Below, one piece after another: positions 56,707 to 64,000 of a DNA stretch of 64,000 bases. The notes beneath the pieces were generated by a model. That model made no database searches. It was not told the DNA's origin and was given only the letters and a program-made list of their open reading frames with translations. Position 1 is the stretch's first letter; the number at the start of each line of letters is the position of its first letter. Origin of the DNA: Armigeres subalbatus (lineage: Eukaryota; Arthropoda; Insecta; Diptera; Culicidae); the NCBI RefSeq assembly GCF_024139115.2, contig NW_026942946.1:620001-684000 (forward strand), given 5' to 3'. Made by a program: the position numbers and the translations under genes.

Positions 56707-58470
56707 CTATACAGATAACACTGAATCAACAATTTGATGCCACAATACACGGTTCGAGGCCGCATCTCTCCATCCTCGAATACGCCCCACGCTCGCCAAG
56801 TCGTTCTGCACCTGGTCTGCCCATCTCGCTCGCTGCGCTCCACGTCGTCTCGTACCTGCCGGATCGGAAGCGAACACCATCTTTGCAGGGTTGCTGTCCG
56901 GCATTCTTGCAACATGCCCTGCCCATCGTACCCTTCCGGCTTTAGCTACCTTCTGGATACTGGGTTCGCCGTAGAGCTGGGCGAGCTCATGGTTCATTCT
57001 TCGCCGCCACACACCGTCTTCTTGTACACCGCCAAAGATGGTCCTAAGCACTCGTCTCTCGAATACTCCGAGTGCTTGCAAGTCCTCCTCGAGCATTGTC
57101 CATGTTTCATGTCCGTAGAGGACTACCGGTCTTATTAACGTCTTGTACATGACACATTTGGTGCGGTGGCGAATCTTTTTCGACCGCAGTTTCTTCTGGA
57201 GCCCGTAATAGGCCCGACTTCCACAGATGATGCGCCTTCGTATTTCACGACTAACGTTGTTGTCAGCCGTTAGCAAGGATCCGAGGTAGACGAATTCGTC
57301 GACCACCTCGAAGGTATCCCCGTCTATCGTAACACTGCTTCCCAGGCGGGCCCTGTCGCGCTCGGTTCCACCCACAAGCATGTACTTTGTCTTTGACGCA
57401 TTCACCACCAGTCCAACTTTTGTTGCTTCACGTTTCAGGCGGGTGTACAGTTCTGCCACCTTTGCAAATGTTCGGCCGACAATATCCATGTCATCCGCGA
57501 AGCAAATAAATTGACTGGATGTGTTGAAAATCGTACCCCGGCTGTTACACCCGGCTCTCCGCATGACACCTTCTAGCGCAATGTTGAACAACAGGCACGA
57601 AAGTCCATCACCTTGTCTTAGTCCCCGGCGCGATTCGAACGAACTGGAGTGTTCGCCCGAGATCTTCACACAGTTTTGCACACCATCCACCGTTGCTTTG
57701 ATCAGTCTGGTAAGCTTTCCAGGGAAGCTGTTCTCGTCCATAATTTTCCATAGCTCTACGCGGTCTATACTGTCGTATGCCGCCTTGAAATCAACGAACA
57801 GATGGTGCGTTGGGACCTGGTATTCACGACATTTTGAAGGATTTGTAAATCCGTTATCGAGCGGCCGTCAACAAAGCCGGCTTGATAACTTCCCACGAAC
57901 TCATTCACTAATGGTGACAGACGACGGAAGATGATCTGGGATATCACTTTGTACGCGGCATTAAGGATGGTGATCGCTCGAAAGTTCTCACACTCCAGTT
58001 TGTCGCCTTTCTTGTAGATGGGGCATATAACCCTTCCTTCCACTCCTCCGGTAGCTGTTCGTTTTCCCAGATTCTGACTATCAGTTTGTGCAGGCAAGTG
58101 GCCAGCTTTCCCGGGCCCATCTTGATGAGCTCAGCTCCGATACCATCCTTACCAGCTGCTTTATTGGTCTTTAGCTGTTGAATGGCATCCTTAACTTCCC
58201 TCGAGGTGGGGGCTGGTTGGCTTCCATCGTCCGCTGAACTGACGTAGTCATCTCCTCCGCTGCCTTGACTTTCACTGCCTGTACTCTCCACGCCATTCAG
58301 ATGTTCCTCGTAGTGCTGCTTCCACCTTTCGATCACCACACGTTCGTCCGTCAAGATGCTCCCATCCTTATCCCGGCACATTTCGGCTCGCGGCACGAAG
58401 CCTTTGCGGGATGCGTTGAGCTTCTGGTAGAACTTGCGTGTTTCTTGAGAACGGCACAGCTGTTCCATCT
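56707..58470 (-). pseudogene. reverse transcriptase and C-terminal region of the RTE-like element
   Basis: Pieces in order on the minus strand: linker and RT entry with KDAIQQLKTNKAAGKDGIGA (58468-57944); a broken part with ICPIYKKGDKLECENFRAIT and YQAGFVDGRSITD (58097-57765); then the 344-residue frame 57741-56707. That frame starts MDENSFPGKL and contains GLRQGDGLSCLLFNIALEG, the catalytic FADDMDIVG, KYMLVGG and VDEFVYLGSLL. The C-terminal RVRWAGHVARMPDSNPAKMV and ARWADQVQNDL follow. Frameshifts near 58095 and 57760 separate them. All RT blocks are present, so decay is recent. Confidence 0.85.
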
Positions 58471-58719
58471 CCTCGCACTCCGCTTCTTCCAGGCGGCGTT
58501 TCTTCTCCTGAAAAGGCGGGTCTGCTGTCTCCGCTTCCGTCTATAACGTTCCACGTTCTGCCGGGTACCTTGCTGCAGCGCGACCGCCCGCGCTGCGTCC
58601 TTCTCCTCCAGAATCTGTCTGCACTCTTCGTCGAACCAATCGTTCCGTCGACTTCGACCCATATACCCGACGTTGTTCTCCGCTGCGTCGTTAATGGCTG
58701 CTTTGACTGTATTCCAGCA

Positions 58720-59600
58720 GTCCTCAAGAGGGCCCCATCGAGCTCACCCTCTTCCGGCAACGCTGCCTCGAGATGCTGCGCGTATGCAGTGGCGACATCA
58801 GGTTGCTTCAGTCGCTCTAGGTCGTACCGCGGCGGTCGTCGGTACCGAACATTGTTGATGACGGATAGTTTTGGGCGCAGTTTAACCATCACCAGATAGT
58901 GGTCAGAGTCGATGTTAGCGCCACGATATGTCCTGACGTCGATAATGTCGGAGAAGTGCCGTCCATCAATCAGAACGTGGTCGATTTGTGATTCTGTCTG
59001 CAGTGGCGATCTCCAGGTGTACCGATACGGGAGGCTGTGTTGGAAGTAGGTGCTGCGAATGGCCATATTCTTGGAGGCGGCGAAATCAATTAGTCGTAGG
59101 CCGTTTTCGTTCGTCAGCCGGTGAGCGCTGAACTTTCCAATAGTCGGTCTAAACTCCTCCTCTTGGCCAACCTGAGCGTTTAAATCTCCTATGATGATTT
59201 TGACGTCGTGGCTTGGGCAGCTGTCGTACTCACGTTCCAGCTGCGCGTAGAATGCGTCCTTATCATCATCAGTGCTTCCGGAGTGTGGGCTATGGACGTT
59301 GATTATGCTGAAGTTGAAGAACCGGCCTTTGATCCTCAACCTGCACATTCTCTCGTTGATCGGCCACCACCCGATCACGCGCCTTTGCATGTCGCCCATC
59401 ACTATGAAAGCTGTTCCCAGCTCGTGTGTGCTGCCACAGCTCTGGTAGATGGTATGATTACCTCTAAACGTTCGCACCATTGACCCCTTCCAACAAACCT
59501 CCTGCAGCGCTACGATGCCGAAGCACATCGGCGAGTATGCGTGTGCTCCCGATGAAGTTGAGAGATTTGCAATTCCACGAACCGAGTTTCCAATCGCTAG
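58720..59600 (-). pseudogene. APE-type endonuclease of the RTE-like element
   Basis: The frame starting at 59528 reads IVALQEVCWKGSM, then RLRIKGRFFNFSIINVHSPH, IIIGDLNAQVGQEEEF, SQIDHVLIDGRHF and GANIDSDHYLVMVKLRPKL. ALQE, GDxNAQ, IDH and SDH are the conserved catalytic and binding positions of the fold. Just upstream, near 59535, the strand carries a conserved WNCKSLN segment in another frame, so a frameshift separates the domain's first strand. After about 58720 the frame leaves the coding line. Confidence 0.8.
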
Positions 59601-60109
59601 TCCCTTTTCGTCGCAGTGGTCTTCGCCGATGGTTCCGGTCCGTACTCTCTTGTTGATTGTTCGTTGCTTATGATTTTTAAAGGCTGGCTTGCAGGGCCTG
59701 ACACCAAACCCCTAAATTTCCGGAGGACCATTCCTCCTTATTTCCGGTGGACCATGGTGCACAGTTTCACTTAGAGTCCCTCGCTGGCACTCGGACGATG
59801 ATCAGCCGCCCCTAACATGGAGAACAGACGCTGTTGTGAGCCGATCCTGACATGGAGAACAGACGCTCAATAAGATTTGCACATCCGGAGAGGAGCAAAC
59901 CCCCCCTTCCCTGTCAGCATACGACCATAGTTCCCACCGGGGTTGGTTACCCGATCTTCCCTAAGGTTGCTCGTATCCCGGCCAGCACCGCGGGAAGGTA
60001 GGGATAGGAGTTGCTGGGTAAGAGGCTAAGGACCGCGAGATGGGGTCTATTTTATTCCTTCAGGTACGCGAAGTACCAATGGTACGCTTTACCCAGCATT
60101 TGCCGTGCC

Positions 60110-60122
60110 TGAACTAGAGCAT
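60110..60122. repeat. 13-bp target duplication, right
   Basis: TGAACTAGAGCAT, exact match to 56667-56679. Confidence 0.9.
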
Positions 60123-60850
60123 GGTGGCTGCAATACTAAGGACCCTCATGATGTTCCCGAAATCTTCAACGAGTTCTGCAGTAGTGTCGGACCCCAGCTA
60201 GCCTCCCGAATACCAGCCAGCGAGATTTCAACAAATTCAGAAGCCTACAATCTATCAGTAACTCCATTTACTTGATTCCCACAACAAAACAAGAAGTCAT
60301 CGTGATAATTAAAGAACTGGACAACAACAAAAGCGCTGGACTGGATGGAATTCCTGCATCATTTCTAAAAACCCATTACGACTTTTTCGCCAGTATCCTA
60401 ATGAATGTTTTCAATGAAAGTATAGATTCTGGTTCCTACCCGGACTATTTGAAAACCGCTCGTGTGATTCCCATTTACAAGACAGGTTCTAAAAAGGATC
60501 CAACTAACTACAGACCGATTTCTGTTTTATCGGTTTTCAACAAAGTTCTCGAACGACTTATTGTGGACAGGTTGACTAATTTTCTTGGACTTCATAATAT
60601 CCTGTATCAGCACCAGTACGGTTTTCGCGCTGGCTCTAATACGTTGATTGCAGCCAGTGAACTGGTTGATGAAATTTACGATGCAATGGATAAGCGTAAG
60701 ATAGTCGGAGTTCTATTTCTTGATCTCAAGAAAGCGTTCGACTCGATTGACCATAACATCCTTCTCCAGAAACTCAATATCTATGGAATCAGAGGAACAG
60801 CAAACAGTTTAATACGCAGCTATCTGACTGGCAGAAAACAATTCGTATCT
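60123..60850 (+). pseudogene. CR1/L2-group LINE ORF2, RT first half
   Basis: Coding resumes after the nested element. A linker ([13 protein letters not shown]) runs in one frame to about 60265. Then the frame 60272-60865 has [59 protein letters not shown] and [15 protein letters not shown], the last carrying the first catalytic Asp of RT. It is cut at 60850 within GRKQFVS by the tRNA-like tandem array and continues in frame at 62776 when the array and one 11-base duplication are removed. Confidence 0.85.
60840..60850. repeat. 11-bp target duplication, left
   Basis: AATTCGTATCT, repeated exactly at 62765-62775, flanking the array. Confidence 0.85.
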
Positions 60851-60925
60851 ATGTCTGAAACTTGATTATGCATATGTACAACATGTGATAGATTTAGTTC
60901 GGAAAAGGTATTGGAGGGTAACCGC

Positions 60926-60996
60926 CCCTTCGGTGGGGTTTGATCCCACGACCCCAGTTCGCATGACAGGTGCTTTCCCTACTAAGCTACGAAGGA
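60926..60996 (-). tRNA. tRNA-like cloverleaf, unit 1
   Basis: The minus strand folds as a cloverleaf: acceptor TCCTTCG/CGAAGGG (7 bp with one G-U), TA, D arm GCTT-AGTAGGGA-AAGC (4 bp), anticodon stem CCTGT/ACTGG with one mismatch and loop CATGCGA, a short variable region, and T arm GTGGG-ATCAAAC-CCCAC (5 bp). The A-box-like TAGCTTAGTAGG and B-box-like GGATCAAACCC suggest Pol III transcription. Loop position 33 is A instead of U, and no CCA-processing signal can be judged, so it is more likely a SINE head than a working tRNA. Confidence 0.6.
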
Positions 60997-61421
60997 CCTC
61001 CGTCGTCCACCGCAGCTTAGCGGGTACTGATGAAACCAAATTCCCAGCACCAGGTACCAGCCAATCTCTCGCAATACATTTTCAGAACTAACTCTCTCAA
61101 ATGTATTTTTGTACACATCATGTCAACCAAGTAGGATGAGTATTTTAGTATTGTCCGGCTCCTACACACTTGCTTCATCAGCAACGGCGCTCAATGAAGT
61201 AGGGTTGTGTGAGGTTGTGCCAGTTTGGTCGTCAGATCCCAACACGACCACACAAGCGAAGAGAGATCGCCACTCGAGATCAGTACATTCAAAGTTAATT
61301 GCCTATATGCCGGGTATTAAGCCACCCGGAGTGGAAATTAATTACTATGTCTGAAACTTGATTATGCATATGTACAACATGTGATAGATTTAGTTCGGAA
61401 AAGGTATTGGAGGGTAACCGC

Positions 61422-61492
61422 CCCTTCGGTGGGGTTTGATCCCACGACCCCAGTTCGCATGACAGGTGCTTTCCCTACTAAGCTACGAAGGA
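61422..61492 (-). tRNA. tRNA-like cloverleaf, unit 2
   Basis: Identical to the unit 1 structure, 496 bases further on. No base change was seen in the stems. Confidence 0.6.
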
Positions 61493-61920
61493 CCTCCGTC
61501 GTCCACCGCAGCTTAGCGGGTACTGATGAAACCAAATTCCCAGCACCAGGTACCAGCCAATCTCTCGCAATACATTTTCAGAACTTACTCTCTCAAATGT
61601 ATTTTTGTACACATCATGTCAACCAAGTAGGATGAGTATTTTTTTAGTATTGTCCGGCTCCTACACACTTGCTTCATCAGCAACGGCGCTCAATGAAGTA
61701 GGGTTGTGTGAGGTTGTGCCAGTTTGGTCGTCAGATCCCAACACGACCACACAAGCGAAGAGAGATCGCCACTCGAGATCAGTACATTCAAAGTTAATTG
61801 CCTATATGCCGGGTATTAAGCCACCCGGAGTGGAAATTAATTACTATGTCTGAAACTTGATTATGCATATGTACAACATGTGATAGATTTAGTTCGGAAA
61901 AGGTATTGGAGGGTAACCGC

Positions 61921-61991
61921 CCCTTCGGTGGGGTTTGATCCCACGACCCCAGTTCGCATGACAGGTGCTTTCCCTACTAAGCTACGAAGGA
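61921..61991 (-). tRNA. tRNA-like cloverleaf, unit 3
   Basis: Identical to the unit 1 structure. A G-to-A-type difference lies just outside, at CCGCAGCATAGCGGG (about 62005-62019). Confidence 0.6.
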
Positions 61992-62554
61992 CCTCCGTCG
62001 TCCACCGCAGCATAGCGGGTACTGATGAAACCAAATTCCCAGCACCAGGTACCAGCCAATCTCTCGCAATACATTTTCAGAACTAACTCTCTCAAATGTA
62101 TTTTTGTACACATCATGTCAACCAAGTAGGATGAGTATTTTAGTATTGTCCGGCTCCTACACACTTGCTTCATCAGCAACGGCGCTCAATGAAGTAGGGT
62201 TGTGTGAGGTTGTGCCAGTTTGGTCGTCAGATCCCAACACGACCACACAAGCGAAGAGAGATCGCCACTCGAGATCAGTACATTCAAAGTTAATTGCCTA
62301 TATGCCGGGTATTAAGCCACCCGGAGTGGAAATTAATTACTATGTCTGAAACTTGATTATGCATATGTACAACATGTGATAGATTTAGTTCGGAAAAGGT
62401 ATTGGAGGGTAACCGCCCCTTCGGTGGGGATGATGTGTACAAAAATACATTTGAGAGAGTAAGTTCTGAAAATGTATTGCGAGAGATTGGCTGGTACCTG
62501 GTGCTGGGAATTTGGTTTCATCAGTACCCGCTAAGCTGCGGTGGACGACGGAGG

Positions 62555-62625
62555 TCCTTCGTAGCTTAGTAGGGAAAGCACCTGTCATGCGAACTGGGGT
62601 CGTGGGATCAAACCCCACCGAAGGG
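62555..62625 (+). tRNA. tRNA-like cloverleaf, inverted unit
   Basis: The same 71-base structure on the plus strand, inside the inverted terminal segment. Keeping the fold intact in all four places suggests the copies are recent. Confidence 0.6.
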
Positions 62626-62775
62626 GCGGTTACCCTCCAATACCTTTCCGAACTAAATCTATCACATGTTGTACATATGCATAATCAAGTTTCAGACATA
62701 GTAATTAATTTCCACTCCGGGTGGCTTAATACCCGGCATATAGGCAATTAACTTTGAATGTACGAATTCGTATCT

Positions 62776-63480
62776 GTTAGTAAATTTACTAGCAGACACC
62801 GAAGTTTATTGGTAGGAGTACCACAGGGTAGTAACTTAGGCCCACTTTTATTCCTACTTTATATCAATGATCTGCCGCATCTCCGCCTGCATGGGAAACC
62901 AAGACTTTTTGCCGATGACACCTCTATTTCATACATCGGTACTAACGCTGACCAGATCGTCAATTCAATGAGACAAGATCTGGAAAAACTTCAGGAGTTG
63001 TTTTCGGAGAATCTGTTATCGTTAAACCTGACCAAAACGAAGTATGTTTTATTCCACTCGCCTCGCCTAATCATCTCAAGAAATGAAAACCTAGTGGTGA
63101 ACTCCACGAAAATTGATGAAGTTGATAGTTTCAAACACTTGGGAATTACACTTGACTCCACGTTGTCTTGGAATAATCACATCAGTACACTACAGAAAAC
63201 TATCAGTTCAACATGCGGAATATTATGGAAAATATGCAAGTTTATACCATCGAAACATCTAATGCTGCTTTATCACGCGTTCGTGCAATCGAAAGTCTCT
63301 TATCTAGTTTCCATATGGGGCGCTGCAAGTAAAGCAAAGCTCAAATTGATCCAGACAACACAAAATCGTTGTTTGAAGATTATTTATAAGAAGCCGAGGC
63401 TGTATTCCACCTATAGCCTTTATTCCGAGAAGCTCAATCAATATTACCAGTTGCTGCCTTGCGAGATTTGCAAACATTAG
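62776..63480 (+). pseudogene. CR1/L2-group LINE ORF2, RT second half
   Basis: The frame (open from 62758, element sequence from 62776) has LVGVPQGSNLGPLLFLLYIN (RT block with PQG), then LRLHGKPRLFADDTSISYIG with catalytic FADD. It continues with LSLNLTKTKYVLFHSPR and SFKHLGITLDSTLSWNNHIS (thumb-side motifs), then LLYHAFVQSKVSYLVSIWG and KLKLIQTTQNRCLKIIY. This order is standard for CR1/L2/Jockey-type RT. The stop at 63480 comes from a frameshift near 63460. Confidence 0.85.
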
Positions 63481-63790
63481 TACAAATCCAAAAACTGCTC
63501 CACAATCCAACAGCGCTTCACAATCAACATTTTCATCGCAGTTCACACCGTTACGAAACAAGGAACCCTCCAACCCTAACTATTAGTCGACCCAATACCG
63601 AATACGGGAAAAAAAATTCCCAAACATACTACGGTAGAACAAAATACAATGCCCTTCCAGTATCTATAAGATCACCACTTAAGGTGAAGGTGGGTTGAGT
63701 ACCAAAAGAAAGCTTTAAAAGTATTGGTACAATAAAAACTGTCATATACTGTAGTAGTATTGGTGTCGTATTTATAAAAAAACAAAGAAT
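63459..63790 (+). pseudogene. CR1/L2-group LINE ORF2, C-terminal tail and 3' end
   Basis: In the next frame the sequence reads LRDLQTLVQIQKLLHNPTA and HRYETRNPPTLTISRPNT, then GRTKYNALPVSIRSPLK. 'YN.LP..I' near the end is the usual C-terminal signature of such LINE polyproteins. The frame shifts again at about 63695 and tails off into AT-rich sequence. The exact 3' end and tail were not defined. Confidence 0.65.
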
Positions 63791-64000
63791 ATTAGTAGGG
63801 TGGTTCAAAAAACGACCCAGCTCCACCACGCTCACTCGATTCCGTCGCATGCTCCGAGTGTTCTCCAAAAACCGATTTGAACAAAAACTGGTTGAACACT
63901 AGCCGGTTTAAGTTTGTATGAAAACCTATGAAAACTAGTATGAGAAACTGAACTTTTCATTACACTGGCCACAGCGCCTTCCCTCCAAACGCTGGCGAAA
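63791..64000. other. window end, possible start of another TIR element
   Basis: TAGTAGGGTGGTTCAAAAAA at about 63792 looks like the AGGGTGG-type element ends seen near 38 kb. The other end would lie beyond the window. Nothing coding. Confidence 0.35.

Larger units (their letters stand above)
56680..60109 (-). mobile_element. RTE-like retrotransposon, near full-length, nested
   Basis: 3,430 bp on the minus strand, 5' end at 60109. Flanked by the 13-base duplication TGAACTAGAGCAT. The 3' end is GTTATCTGTATAGATGTAGAC followed by an (AATG)n tail. It encodes endonuclease then RT in one direction with a handful of frameshifts. Length, tail of short repeats and domain order fit the RTE clade. It is close to the 513-bp fragment at 23204-23716, so the family was recently active. 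It interrupts ORF2 of the CR1/L2-like element. Confidence 0.85.
60851..62764. mobile_element. tandem array of a 496-bp tRNA-bearing element with a terminal inversion
   Basis: Three head-to-tail units (60851-61346, 61347-61845, 61846-62341) are nearly identical. The second is 3 bases longer because of extra T near 61640. The first 89 bases of a fourth unit (62342-62430) follow, then 334 bases in inverted orientation (62431-62764) that read back through unit start into the previous unit's end. Each unit carries a tRNA-like cloverleaf on the minus strand. The array is bounded by an 11-base duplication of the host LINE sequence. The 68-84 residue frames in each unit are not genes: they read through the tRNA-like region. 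No protein is encoded, so movement would depend on another element. Confidence 0.85.

Noticed and set aside
56734..58899. Plus-strand frames of 61-153 residues across the RTE-like element
   Set aside because: Antisense shadows of endonuclease and RT reading frames.
60926..60996. Functional host tRNA gene
   Set aside because: Position 33 is not U, the anticodon stem has a mismatch and it repeats as part of a 496-bp mobile unit.
60885..62618. Repeated 68-84 residue frames in each 496-bp unit
   Set aside because: They run through the tRNA-like region and are just the same sequence repeated. No start context or motif.

Overview
The window reads as transposon-rich, gene-poor DNA of a culicine mosquito, most likely Aedes. 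This is inferred from three tRNA-derived SINE copies of the Feilai type, several RTE-like and other non-LTR retrotransposons, Ty3/gypsy and BEL/Pao relics, and many short palindromic elements. I found no protein-coding host gene I can defend. Almost every credible open frame belongs to a mobile element, and most are frameshifted.

Layout. 1-2.1 kb: 5' part of a Ty3/gypsy retrotransposon on the minus strand (LTR, primer binding site, gag, protease, start of reverse transcriptase). 2.1-9.4 kb: mostly unassigned AT-rich DNA with palindromic or terminal-inverted-repeat elements and a SINE fragment. 9.43-13.36 kb: a 3.9-kb DNA transposon with inverted repeats of about 500 bp and a decayed transposase. 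A second copy lies in the opposite orientation at 49.29-52.73 kb and runs into an assembly gap. 13.6-14.9 and 20.9-22.1 kb: two arrays of a 23-bp minisatellite whose unit is a small hairpin. 19.1-20.9 kb: a full SINE with target duplication and a reverse transcriptase fragment. 22.2-25.2 kb: short elements, a nested retrotransposon tail and a Jockey-type RT scrap. 28-36.7 kb: a locally amplified, indel-riddled repeat block. 37-49 kb: more short elements, a BEL/Pao gag-protease relic, a degenerate 'GGCCAAATGAC' satellite, a tRNA-like sequence and a second, degraded RTE-like element. 52.7-53.1 kb: an N gap and a 281-nt T run, probably an assembly artefact. 54.2 kb: a third SINE. 55-63.7 kb: one CR1/L2-group non-LTR retrotransposon split by two nested insertions.

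The last region is the clearest history in the window. The CR1/L2-like element has an FP-type ORF1 whose stop appears to overlap the ORF2 start (ATGA). It was invaded by a 3.43-kb RTE-like element with a 13-bp target duplication. It was also invaded by a 1.9-kb array of 496-bp units, each carrying a tRNA-like cloverleaf, with an 11-bp target duplication. Removing the array with one duplication rejoins the RT frame at that junction. The most novel candidates are this tRNA-bearing array with its terminal inversion, the long-inverted-repeat transposon family, the hairpin minisatellite pair and the 28-36.7 kb amplified block.
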